64,000 bases of DNA from JAIESQ01 sp964495375. GTDB taxonomy: Bacteria; Planctomycetota; Planctomycetia; Pirellulales; JAEUIK01. The first letter of the stretch is position 1. Each line of letters opens with the position of its first letter. Positions 24,456-32,667 of the stretch are shown one piece after another. Under the pieces are notes generated by a model. That model did not search any database. It saw only the letters and a program-made list of their open reading frames with translations, and had not been told where the DNA came from. The translations under genes and the position numbers were made by a program. The DNA lies in the NCBI GenBank assembly GCA_964495375.1, contig CAZBWM010000016.1:31776-95775 (forward strand), written 5' to 3'.

Positions 24456-25520
24456 GTGCGCGCGCGAACCGCTATGTTCGGCGAACCCCGGATCGGACTG
24501 CGCGAACTGGCCGCCCTTTGCCGCCGCATGGGGCTGTCGCTCGAAACCGGCCTCGACATCCGCCGCGTCCTGTCGCGCGAAGCGTCAGGCCGCGCGAGCC
24601 GCGCGCTGGCCCGCCGGCTCGAACAGATTTCGATCGATCTCGGCCGGGGGCGCACCCTGACCGACAGCCTGGCCGACACCGGCAAATTCTTTCCTCCACT
24701 GGTACACGAAATGGTCTCCGTCGGCGAGGAGACCGGGCAAGTCGCCGAAGTCCTCAAGCGGCTGGCCGAGCATTACGAGTCGCAGCTCAAGCTGCGGCGC
24801 GTCTTTCTGGCTGCCATCACCTGGCCGCTGACGCAGTTGACCGCGGCCATCTGCATCGTCGGTTTCTTGATCTGGATTCTGGGGATCATCGCGTCCTCCA
24901 ACGGCGGTCAGGCGTTCGACGTGCTGGGGCTCGGCCTGTCGGGCAATCGGGGCGCGGCGATCTATTTCGGCACCGTGGCGGCGATCGCCATCGGCGGTTT
25001 CTTGATCGTTCGCACGCTAATGCGGAGCCGCTTCTGGGCAGGGCCCTTCGAGCGGTTGGTGCTGGCGATCCCGGTGCTCGGGCCGGCGCTGCGCACGCTG
25101 GCGCTGTCTCGCTTGGCCTGGTCGCTTAACCTGACGCTCGACACCGGCATGCCGCTCAAGCGAGCGCTCCCGTTGAGCTTACGAAGCACGCGCAGCCGGC
25201 TGTTTGCCGAACAGAGCGAGCGCGTGGTGCGCGACGTGCAGCGCGGCCGGGAGATCAGCGAGGCGCTGGCCGACACGCGCGTTTTTCCGACCGACTTTCT
25301 CGACGCGCTCGAAGTCGGCGAACGGAGCGGCCGATTGCCCGAGACGATGCGACTGCTAAGCGAGCAATACGAGGATCACGCCCGGCGGGCCTTGGCGACG
25401 CTCACGATGCTGGCGGGCTTCGCCGTCTGGGCTGGCGTGGCGCTATTGATCGCGGCCGTCGTCATCCGGCTGTTCATGTACTATGTCGGGACGATCAACG
25501 GGCTGTTGGATGAGATTTAG
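24456..25520 (+). CDS. Type II secretion/type IV pilus F-family protein
   Basis: 354 aa from a GTG at 24456; an ATG at 24474 is an equally possible start. Two T2SSF repeats are visible: an N-terminal copy (LRELAALCRRMGLSLETGLDIRRVL... with FPPLVHEMVSVGEETGQVAEVLKRLAEHYE) and a C-terminal copy (ALSRLAWSLNLTLDTGMPLKRAL... FLDALEVGERSGRLPETMRLLSEQYE), each followed by membrane helices. GspF/PilC proteins are inner-membrane platforms of type II secretion or type IV pilus machines. No other secretion gene is adjacent, so it is an orphan here, a common arrangement in planctomycetes. Confidence 0.9.
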   Translation: MRARTAMFGEPRIGLRELAALCRRMGLSLETGLDIRRVLSREASGRASRALARRLEQISIDLGRGRTLTDSLADTGKFFPPLVHEMVSVGEETGQVAEVLKRLAEHYESQLKLRRVFLAAITWPLTQLTAAICIVGFLIWILGIIASSNGGQAFDVLGLGLSGNRGAAIYFGTVAAIAIGGFLIVRTLMRSRFWAGPFERLVLAIPVLGPALRTLALSRLAWSLNLTLDTGMPLKRALPLSLRSTRSRLFAEQSERVVRDVQRGREISEALADTRVFPTDFLDALEVGERSGRLPETMRLLSEQYEDHARRALATLTMLAGFAVWAGVALLIAAVVIRLFMYYVGTINGLLDEI

Positions 25521-25797
25521 CGAAGCGGTAGCGCAGCAGCAACATTAAGCTGGCGAATGCGTGTCGCCGCTCCGTGGCTTGCCCGCAGGCCCCGCTACCG
25601 ACGCAGTGAAAACGGTGCCAGGAACCGTTTCCAGCAGTCGCGATGCGCCAAACGAGCGGTCCACAGAAACGGTTCCTGGCACCGTTTTGGCGACGCGTTT
25701 CGGCGCTCAAGGGAGCTTACCGTTCCCGCGCCGATCGGACGGACGCCTGCCCCCCACGTCACCTGCACCTCTCTCTTCTGCTCACCTGATCTCGCCC
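25521..25797. other. Intergenic region carrying a REP/BIME-like element
   Basis: 277 bases between the convergent secretion-F and hydrolase genes. The only notable content is the inverted repeat at 25609-25688. No gene or clear terminator was seen. Confidence 0.6.
25609..25688. repeat. REP/BIME-like inverted repeat with 22-bp arms
   Basis: Left arm 25609-25630 and right arm 25667-25688 are exact reverse complements (aaaacggtgccaggaaccgt plus tt), separated by 36 bases. Each arm is itself a small hairpin (AAACGGT ... ACCGTTT). Position between convergent genes and the paired-arm design are those of bacterial interspersed mosaic elements mobilised by REP-associated tyrosine transposases. No such transposase is in the window. 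Confidence 0.7.
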
Positions 25798-28203
25798 TCA
25801 CGGCTTCGGCCACTTCAGCCACTCGTGCAGAAATTCAAATGTCCCGACACCGTGGATCGAGTGTGGGCCATCAAAAAACTCGATCGTCGTCCGCTCCGGA
25901 ATCTTCAAGGCCGCGTACTGCCGCCGCACGCGGGCGAACTCGTAGGCCACCCACTCGTCGGGCGCGACACCATCGTGATGCCCACGCTCGACCATGAACG
26001 GCCGCGGTGCGATCAGCCAGGCCATCTCCGCGTAGTTGAACGTATTGCCCAGGTCGAACTCGAACATCTCATACTCGCCCGTGCCGAGGTAGCTGTAGCT
26101 CGAGCGGCTCGAGGTGTTCTTCCAGATCCACTCGTTGAAGTCAGCCGAGCAGATCGAAAGCGCATACTGCTCGACGATCGCCGGCACGCGCATCGCCGTC
26201 TTGCCGCCGTACGACAAGCCATAAAAACCGATCCGCGCCGGATCGACCATTGGCAACCCCGCCAGCCAGCCGACCAACTGCTGATGCTGCGGCACGATGA
26301 TCGAGAACAGCGATTTGCCCAGCGGGTTGGCCTTGCGTTGTAACGTGCGGAAGCGGTCCTCGCCGATGTACGGGTTCTGTGGTGCGTACGTGATGAAACC
26401 ACGCTCCGCCAGCCGGCAGGCATACTGGTGATAGTACTGGTTTTCGTGCTTCGGGTCGGCCACGTCGGTCGGGCGGCCTTCGAGCCCATGCTGACAGACG
26501 ACGACGGGCCGCTTCTCCCCCGGCTTGATGTCCTTCGGCACGAGCAGAATGCCGTAGGCGTACACATCCGGGAAAACATCGAGCATCACTTCGTAGCCGG
26601 TGTACTTCGGCTCGTCATAAACCTGCCTTGACCGCGCATTGGCCGGCAGCAGCGGCTGATCGAACCGCCCGATCACCTCGTTGTAAAAATACTCGCGATA
26701 CGGTTTGGTCGATTGCTGCCACGCTTCGAGCGAACTGGCGTCCGCTTTCTTCCAGAACTCCTTGCGGGTGTACTCCGACTCGCGCATCAGGTGCTGCGTG
26801 TACTCGACGAGCTGGCGGAACTGACGCTTTTGGCGCGCGGCAGTTTCGATGCCTCTTAGTTCGTTGAGCTGACGCGATTCGAGTTGGGCGATCGCCACTT
26901 CGCCAGTAAAGCTCTGGACGAAGCGTTCGAGCGCTTCGCGCGTGCCGAAGGGCCCGCTGCCATCGTCGCTGGTGATGACGACGGGCGGGCCTGCGCCGCC
27001 ATTGGGGTGCGGAGTCGTCAACGCCGCGGCCCGTTCCGCTTCTTCGATGACAACTTCTCGAGGTGGGGTGACGATCTTGCCAGGTGCCGCTCCGGAGCGC
27101 CCATCGTGCGGTTTCGGCGGCCCGTCGATCTTGGGCATTGCGCACGCTTCGATGATCAAAGGCCGCGGCGCGATCAAGCTGACCAGCTCGGCGTCGCCGA
27201 ATTGATCCAACAAGCCGAACACATTGCGATAGATTGGCTCTTCCCACAAATTCTGCCGCGAATTGAAGTAGCCACTGACGCAGACCGCATCGATCCGTGG
27301 ATCAAGTGCCGCGGCATACATCGCGATCAAGCCCCCTTCGCCGTAGCCGATGACGCCGATTCGAGGATCCGGTTTGTTGATCGGACTCAAGGCATCAACA
27401 GCAGCTAATACCTTTTGTACTTCGTAGCCGATGATGTGCCGCCCCACTTCGTAGGCTTGCCGATAGACGAACTCGCGATGCGGTTGATTCGTTGGTCGCG
27501 AATCTCCCACAACCGAATCCGTATCGGCACGATCAATCAAAGTCGGCACGAATACGCGAAAACCACTCTCGGCCAGGTGACGCGCAAACCACGATTCCGG
27601 TGGCACTCCAGGCGCGAGCCCGGAAATCATCTCGGGCGTCTGATCAGCGTCCGGGATCGCAATGATAGCGCGTTCATCGAAAGTGCTCAGACTCTTCGGC
27701 TCGCCTGTCTGACCGACGGGCATCAGTACGACGCCCTCTGCTTCCACGACATCAAGACCATTGATCGCCAGCACGGGCCAACGCACCGATGCGCCAACCA
27801 CCCTGGGACCCAATTTGATGAACGGAGAATCCTGCCTGCGATGGTCGATCGTAAATTCGGGATTCTTCACCCGCTCATCCACCGCGCCAATAATCTTCGC
27901 CAGCCGCGCCCGATTGGCCGCGATCGACTTCTCGTAGGCCTCGACACTCGATGCGTCGCGCTGCCAGTGCCGCGAGCGCCGCTCCAGCGACAGCTCCGTT
28001 TCGCGCAGCAGGAACTTGTCGATCCCATCGACCATCTGCGCGGCCGGGTCCCCATCCGCCGTGAGCGGTGCCGTGCCCGGCAGCGGCGCGCCAGGTCTTG
28101 CCTCGTCGGCCCGCGCCACGGCGCTGCCGGCCAAGATCACGATCAGCGCCAGGAAAACTCCTCGACGGGAGACAGTCATAGCTTCGCTCGTGATTCGATT
28201 CAT
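25798..28203 (-). CDS. Secreted tandem alpha/beta-hydrolase, first domain lacking the nucleophile
   Basis: About 801 aa. Signal peptide about 1-33 (VFLALIVILAGSAVARADE). The chain holds two related hydrolase halves. The N-terminal half (about 140-360) has GYGEGG at 286-291, where the catalytic Ser is replaced by Gly288. The C-terminal half (about 535-801) has an intact GLSYGG with Ser664, likely acid Asp744 in GHHDGVAP and His784. Both halves carry LIAPRP (344-349 and 730-735), supporting internal duplication. It resembles acetyl-xylan-esterase/dienelactone-hydrolase relatives; the substrate is unknown. The start at 28203 is supported by GGGAG ten bases upstream. Confidence 0.85.
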   Translation of the reverse strand: MNRITSEAMTVSRRGVFLALIVILAGSAVARADEARPGAPLPGTAPLTADGDPAAQMVDGIDKFLLRETELSLERRSRHWQRDASSVEAYEKSIAANRARLAKIIGAVDERVKNPEFTIDHRRQDSPFIKLGPRVVGASVRWPVLAINGLDVVEAEGVVLMPVGQTGEPKSLSTFDERAIIAIPDADQTPEMISGLAPGVPPESWFARHLAESGFRVFVPTLIDRADTDSVVGDSRPTNQPHREFVYRQAYEVGRHIIGYEVQKVLAAVDALSPINKPDPRIGVIGYGEGGLIAMYAAALDPRIDAVCVSGYFNSRQNLWEEPIYRNVFGLLDQFGDAELVSLIAPRPLIIEACAMPKIDGPPKPHDGRSGAAPGKIVTPPREVVIEEAERAAALTTPHPNGGAGPPVVITSDDGSGPFGTREALERFVQSFTGEVAIAQLESRQLNELRGIETAARQKRQFRQLVEYTQHLMRESEYTRKEFWKKADASSLEAWQQSTKPYREYFYNEVIGRFDQPLLPANARSRQVYDEPKYTGYEVMLDVFPDVYAYGILLVPKDIKPGEKRPVVVCQHGLEGRPTDVADPKHENQYYHQYACRLAERGFITYAPQNPYIGEDRFRTLQRKANPLGKSLFSIIVPQHQQLVGWLAGLPMVDPARIGFYGLSYGGKTAMRVPAIVEQYALSICSADFNEWIWKNTSSRSSYSYLGTGEYEMFEFDLGNTFNYAEMAWLIAPRPFMVERGHHDGVAPDEWVAYEFARVRRQYAALKIPERTTIEFFDGPHSIHGVGTFEFLHEWLKWPKP

Positions 28204-28282
28204 GCGGCTGCTACTCCCTGAGGTCGTGTGGTTTTGGAATCCATCTCGGGTGCCATTGGGCGCCGTCCATCCTTTTGGATTC

Positions 28283-28418
28283 GGGTGGCCCGACTGCTCG
28301 CAGTCGGGTGGCGCAGCCACAAGAAACTATGCATGCCGCCCGGCCCGCTTCAGCCGCGTCGATCCTTAGATGGCTTCCTGTCGCTGCGCGACCCAGCCGG
28401 CAAGCGGCTGGGCCACCC
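28283..28418. repeat. Composite palindromic element
   Basis: Outer arms GGGTGGCCC (28283-28291) and GGGCCACCC (28410-28418) are perfect inverted repeats about 118 bases apart. Inside are CCCGACTGC-tc-GCAGTCGGG (28289-28308), GTGGC-gca-GCCAC (28308-28320) and CCCAGCCG-gcaag-CGGCTGGG (28392-28412). Sits upstream of the hydrolase gene. It looks like a structured, possibly mobile intergenic repeat. Confidence 0.65.
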
Positions 28419-28595
28419 GTTGTCCGCAAGATCAGCGGATTGACGGTGCCGGCTGCCAATGGCCCGGGCATTTCGCGCCGGCGAGTCTAACGCGAGCCAC
28501 CGGCGCCCGCCACTTTCAGTCGTCGTTCGACGCCCGCTGGAGCGGGTGGCATCGTCGGCCGTTTCACGCGGACGCAAGCACGGAGGATTCACCCA

Positions 28596-28614
28596 GTCAG
28601 CCGAGCAGGCTGAC
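28596..28614. repeat. Hairpin GTCAGCC-gagca-GGCTGAC
   Basis: Perfect 7-bp arms with a 5-base loop, without a T tract, within the repeat-rich spacer. Confidence 0.5.
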
Positions 28615-28635
28615 CGCGTGAAGCGTCCCTCTGCG

Positions 28636-28847
28636 AGGTTAGGGACGCAAGCGGGGCGCGTGAACAGGGGACAGGCGACAGGCCACAGACTACAGGCGAT
28701 AGGCAATTGCAGGCTTAGGACGCAAAACAGCCCCGTTAGGACGGTTTAGGACGCAAGCATTTCTGAATTTGCGTCCTAAGGTCAAGTCATTTCGTGGCAA
28801 TTGGTTACGCGCGGTTTTTTCGGGCTTAGGACGGTTAGGACGCAAAA
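28636..28847. repeat. TTAGGACG short repeat cluster
   Basis: The word TTAGGACGCAA or TTAGGACGG occurs at 28715-28725, 28736-28744, 28746-28756, 28826-28834 and 28835-28845, and inverted (TTGCGTCCTAA) at 28769-28779. A variant TTAGGGACGCAAG starts near 28640. Copies 28746-28756 and 28769-28779 form a hairpin. Pairs TTAGGACGG + TTAGGACGCAA recur at 28736 and 28826. No reading frame runs through them. Confidence 0.7.
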
Positions 28848-28915
28848 TCCCGGAACACTTTATAGAAGAGGGGGGCACGCGGCCGTAGCGCATGCCCGGC
28901 GGCCAGCGAATCGGC

Positions 28916-28921
28916 TATCAT
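28916..28921 (+). promoter_or_regulatory. Candidate -10 element (TATCAT) for a possibly leaderless transcript
   Basis: TATCAT ends seven bases before the ATG at 28929, the distance at which transcription would begin at the start codon. No good -35 or Shine-Dalgarno is visible. Confidence 0.35.
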
Positions 28922-28928
28922 CGGCGTT

Positions 28929-29522
28929 ATGAGGGAAGCACCAACTGAGTCATCCGTCCGCAGCCCCGAGCTGATGTCGCGTGACGACACCGCCCTGCTG
29001 GTCGTCGACGTGCAGGAGAAGCTGGTCCGCCTGCTACCAGGGTACCAGCGACTGATCTGGAATGTCGGCCGGCTCGTCCGGGCGGCCAAACTGCTCGGCC
29101 TGCCCGTGCTCGGCACCGAACAATATCCGCAAGGGCTCGGCGGCACCATCGCCGAGTTGGCCGAACTGGTCGGGCCGTGCGAAGCCAAAACCGCCTTCAG
29201 CTCGGCCGGTTGTCGGGGGATTGCCAGCCAGCTTAGCGAGCGTGGCATCAACCGTGTCTGCCTGGCCGGCATGGAAGCGCATGTCTGCATCCAGCAATCG
29301 GCCTACGATCTGTTGGCTGCCGGCTACCGCGTCTATCTGCCGGTCGACGCGGTCGGTTCGCGTCATGCGGTCGACTATCAAACGGCCCTGCGGCGACTCG
29401 AAACGGCTGGCGCGGTCCTCACCACGGTCGAGGCTGCCATGTTCGAGTGGTGCCAGGATTCGGCCGCCCCCGAGTTCAAAGAGATCAGCAAGCTGGTTCG
29501 CGAAACCGGGCCGGACGCCTAG
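28929..29522 (+). CDS. Isochorismatase-family cysteine hydrolase
   Basis: 197 aa, usual for the family. The catalytic triad is visible: Asp27 in LLVVDVQEK, Lys87 in CEAKTAFS and Cys120 in GMEAHVCIQQSAYDLL. The cis-peptide region before the Cys is also conserved. Family members hydrolyse isochorismate, nicotinamide or other amides; the substrate here cannot be told, though the YcaC/MDP-like form with GMEAHVCI is common. The aminotransferase gene starts 84 bases downstream in the same direction. An alternative start is Met16 (28974). Confidence 0.9.
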   Translation: MREAPTESSVRSPELMSRDDTALLVVDVQEKLVRLLPGYQRLIWNVGRLVRAAKLLGLPVLGTEQYPQGLGGTIAELAELVGPCEAKTAFSSAGCRGIASQLSERGINRVCLAGMEAHVCIQQSAYDLLAAGYRVYLPVDAVGSRHAVDYQTALRRLETAGAVLTTVEAAMFEWCQDSAAPEFKEISKLVRETGPDA

Positions 29523-29606
29523 CCGCGCTGGCAGAGCAATTTCTTTCCTTCGCAATTCACGCTTCCATTCGCCCATCATTCACCCAATCAAAAAACCCGC
29601 ACACCA

Positions 29607-30860
29607 ATGACCGCAAACGCTCCCGCCGCCAAGCCCGCACCTGCCACTAAGCCCAGCCCTGCTGCCACCTCACTGCCGCCCGCGACAAGCTCGCCCGCGC
29701 TCGAACCGCCGCTACGGCTGCTGATGGGCCCGGGCCCCAGCCCTGTCCATCCGCGCGTGCTGCAAGCGCTCGCCGCGCCGACCGTCGGCCATCTCGATCC
29801 CTTCTACTTGAAGCTGATGAACGAGATGCAGCAGATGCTGCGGCGGCTGTTTGTGACCACGAACGAAATGACGCTGGCGATCAGCGGCACCGGTTCGGCC
29901 GGCATGGAAGCGACCGTCGTCAACCTGATCGAGCCGGGCGATTCGATGGTGGTTTGCGTCAATGGCGTCTTCGGCGGCCGCATGGTCGACGTCGCCCAGC
30001 GTGCCGGCGCGCGGGTGACCAAAGTCGAACGCCCCTGGGGAGAAGTCTTCGATCCCTCGCAACTGAAAGATGCCCTGGCGCTGGCCCGCCCGAAAGTCGT
30101 CGGCATCGTCATGGCCGAAACATCGACCGGCGTCTGGCAGCCGATCCCGGAAATCGCCAACCTCGTACACGATGCCGGCGCGCTACTATTAGTAGACGCG
30201 GTCACGGCGCTCGGCGGCGTGCCCGTCGAGGTCGATCGCTGGGGGATCGACGCCATTTACTCAGGCACGCAGAAGTGCCTTGGTTGCCCGCCGGGGTTGG
30301 CGCCGGTCTCCTTCGGCCCGCGGGCGATGGAAGTCGTGCTCGGCCGCAAGTCAAAAGTCGCAAGCTGGTATCTCGATGTCTCGATGCTGGCCAAGTACTG
30401 GGGGAGCGAGCGGGTGTACCATCACACTGCGCCGATCAACATGACGTACGCCCTGTACGAGGCGCTGCGGCTCGTGCACGAAGAAGGGCTCGAAAGCTGC
30501 TTCGCGCGACATGCGCTGAATCACCAGGCACTGCGGGCCGGCCTGGCGGCGCTTGGCATCGAGTACGCGGCCGCCGCGGGGCACGCCCTGCCGATGCTCA
30601 ACGCGGTGCACGTGCCCGACGGGGTGAACGACGCCGCGGTGCGCACGGCCCTGCTCGAGCGGTTCGGCATCGAAATCGGCGGCGGGCTCGGCGACTTCAA
30701 GGGCAAAGTGTGGCGCATCGGCCTGATGGGGCATGGCTCGCGCGCGACGAACGTGATCACCTTCCTCGGCGCGCTCGAGCAGATCCTGGCCGAGCAGGGT
30801 CACAAGTTCACCCACGGCGCGAGCCTGGCCGCGGCCAACGGGGTGTATGCAAAGAGTTAG
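29607..30860 (+). CDS. Class V aminotransferase (alanine/serine--glyoxylate aminotransferase family)
   Basis: 417 aa. An N-terminal Ala/Pro-rich extension of about 33 residues precedes the fold-type I PLP domain beginning at LRLLMGPGPSPVHPRV. PLP-binding Asp197 (LLLVDAVTALGG) and the Schiff-base Lys223 (YSGTQKCLGCPPG) are present. The C-terminal domain has the RIGLMGHGS segment typical of this family. Members transfer an amino group from Ala or Ser to glyoxylate, or act as phosphoserine or aspartate aminotransferases. Likely co-transcribed with the isochorismatase gene and the small membrane protein six bases downstream. Confidence 0.92.
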   Translation: MTANAPAAKPAPATKPSPAATSLPPATSSPALEPPLRLLMGPGPSPVHPRVLQALAAPTVGHLDPFYLKLMNEMQQMLRRLFVTTNEMTLAISGTGSAGMEATVVNLIEPGDSMVVCVNGVFGGRMVDVAQRAGARVTKVERPWGEVFDPSQLKDALALARPKVVGIVMAETSTGVWQPIPEIANLVHDAGALLLVDAVTALGGVPVEVDRWGIDAIYSGTQKCLGCPPGLAPVSFGPRAMEVVLGRKSKVASWYLDVSMLAKYWGSERVYHHTAPINMTYALYEALRLVHEEGLESCFARHALNHQALRAGLAALGIEYAAAAGHALPMLNAVHVPDGVNDAAVRTALLERFGIEIGGGLGDFKGKVWRIGLMGHGSRATNVITFLGALEQILAEQGHKFTHGASLAAANGVYAKS

Positions 30861-30866
30861 GCTGCC

Positions 30867-31166
30867 ATGCATCTGACGCCGGGCAGAATCATCAGCCTGC
30901 TTATTGCTGTGTTGCTCCTGGTCAGTAGCGTTTCGGGCGAAACTATCCAGGTGGCGCAACGCAGCACCGCGGAGATTGCGTTCCGCAATGTCGCTTACTT
31001 GGCGTTTGCCTTGGCACTGATCTGGTATTCAGAACGGGTGGCCGCGGCCGGAGAATACTTCGTGCGAGGGCACGACTCGCAAGAGACACCGGCCAGGTTA
31101 GTGTACCTCGCTGGCTGGTTTTTCTTGATCGTGCCGCCTGTGCTGACGTACGCACTAAACAGATAG
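30867..31166 (+). CDS. Small hypothetical membrane protein
   Basis: 99 aa with three hydrophobic segments (about 8-24, 40-56 and 79-96) and a polar loop ESMERVAAAGEYFVRG-like between them. The ATG is only six bases after the aminotransferase stop, indicating an operon. It is convergent with the MFS gene. Family not recognised; no function assigned. Confidence 0.7.
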   Translation: MHLTPGRIISLLIAVLLLVSSVSGETIQVAQRSTAEIAFRNVAYLAFALALIWYSERVAAAGEYFVRGHDSQETPARLVYLAGWFFLIVPPVLTYALNR

Positions 31167-31188
31167 ACCGATCGCCGAGGGACTTGCA

Positions 31189-32544
31189 CTAGCTCGCCGC
31201 GGCGGTGACCAGATCGGGCTCGTCGGCCGAGGCCGTCCGCATCCAGTGATTGAGTCGCTCGGCGTCGGCGCCTACGGTGCGCGACGCGGCGGCCAGCACC
31301 ACGGCCAGCACGATGTTCAGAATGGGGATCACGTACATTGCCGCGTGCAGACCCTTACCGCGAAACGGCAGCAGGGTTTCCGTCGTGAACTGCGTGACGC
31401 CATCTAGTTCGGCGAAGTGCCGCGTGAGTGTCTCGCTGAGCCAGCCAGTCGCCACCGGGCCGAGCGCCGCGCCGAACACGTACATCGCGAAGAAGTAGAG
31501 CGCCATTGCCGTGCCGCGCAGGGCTGGCTCAATGACGTCTTGAATCGAAGAGTAAACCGTCGAATAGTAGGTGTACATCAGTCCGCAGCCGGCGCTCATG
31601 AACACCAGAAAACCGATCGTGTCGCCACCGGGCCGGCCGATTGCGAGGTAGACCATCGGCACCGACAGCGCCAGGCAGATCGCGCCGATCAACAAGCGGC
31701 CGTTGGGCCGACGTTGATGCACGGCGTCTCCCAAAAAACCACCAAGCAATAACCCCGGCACACCGATCAATCCATAACAGAATGCGGCGATTAGTCCGGC
31801 GGTCTTAATATCCTGACCGTGCGAGCGAATTAGAAACGGAGCGATGAATGAACCGATTGCGTACATGTTGAAGTTGTGCAGCGCTCCCGACGCGATGATC
31901 CAGCGCATCGTCGGCGTCGACAGCACGAGCTTGAACGCCGACCCTTCGCGCCGGCGGGATGCGACCGCGTGCACTTCACTGCCGCCGCGTTCGGGCTCCC
32001 GCAAAAACATGGCCGCGATCGCGCACAACACACCCGGAATGATTGCCACAAAGAGCGCCGAGCGCCAACCATATTCTTTGGCGATTGTGCCACTCACCGC
32101 GAAGCTCGTGGCAATACCAATCGGCAAGCCCATCATGAAGACCGACATGGCACGAGCGCGAATCTTCGCCGGAAAGTAGTCGCCGATCAGCGACGATGCG
32201 GCCGGCGCGCAGCTCGCCTCACCGACGCCCACACCCATGCGCAACAAAAACAATTGCCAATACGCTTGAGCAAAGCCCGAGGACGCGGTGAGCAGGCTCC
32301 AGACAAAAACACCCACAGCGAGAATCCGTGAGCGATTCGCGCGATCGGCCAAATATCCAAACGGCAATCCGACAACGGCATACAACAGAATGAACGATGT
32401 GCCGAGCCAGCCGAGCTGCGTGTCGGTGAGATTCCATTCGTCGGCGATCGGCTGACCCACTGCCCCCAATATCTGGCGATCGAAAAAGTTCAGCGTGTTG
32501 ACGGCAAACAAGACAGCCAGCGCATAGGCGGCGCGTTTCGACAT
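31189..32544 (-). CDS. MFS transporter (spinster/GudP-like)
   Basis: 451 aa with about twelve membrane helices. The MFS signature between helices 2 and 3 is GYLADRANRSRIL, and the N-terminus has NFFDRQILGAV, characteristic of sugar-acid/spinster-like MFS proteins. The ATG at 32544 is chosen because GGAAGGAAG lies just upstream, whereas the longer frame adds an Arg/Ser-rich stretch without hydrophobic character. It exports or imports a small organic molecule; the substrate is unknown. No neighbouring pathway gene points to one. Confidence 0.9.
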   Translation of the reverse strand: MSKRAAYALAVLFAVNTLNFFDRQILGAVGQPIADEWNLTDTQLGWLGTSFILLYAVVGLPFGYLADRANRSRILAVGVFVWSLLTASSGFAQAYWQLFLLRMGVGVGEASCAPAASSLIGDYFPAKIRARAMSVFMMGLPIGIATSFAVSGTIAKEYGWRSALFVAIIPGVLCAIAAMFLREPERGGSEVHAVASRRREGSAFKLVLSTPTMRWIIASGALHNFNMYAIGSFIAPFLIRSHGQDIKTAGLIAAFCYGLIGVPGLLLGGFLGDAVHQRRPNGRLLIGAICLALSVPMVYLAIGRPGGDTIGFLVFMSAGCGLMYTYYSTVYSSIQDVIEPALRGTAMALYFFAMYVFGAALGPVATGWLSETLTRHFAELDGVTQFTTETLLPFRGKGLHAAMYVIPILNIVLAVVLAAASRTVGADAERLNHWMRTASADEPDLVTAAAS

Positions 32545-32667
32545 CGAGTGCTTCCTTCCCCACGAGCGTGCGAACAGCCGCGCAGAACTGCGCGGCGCTT
32601 CGGCGGCCAAATTCGTGCGGCCATTGTGGGGCGGAGCAGGGTGCGCGTCAAATCGACATCGCAGGAG

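Larger units (their letters stand above)
28204..28928. other. Repeat-rich intergenic region, no gene
   Basis: 725 bases with no convincing reading frame. It is packed with palindromes (28283-28418, 28596-28614) and a series of TTAGGACG repeats (28636-28847), listed separately. The last bases hold a candidate -10 element for the isochorismatase gene. Confidence 0.7.

Noticed and set aside
25674..25689. Sigma-54-like match inside the REP-like arm
   Set aside because: It is a by-product of the repeat sequence and no gene is placed to use it.
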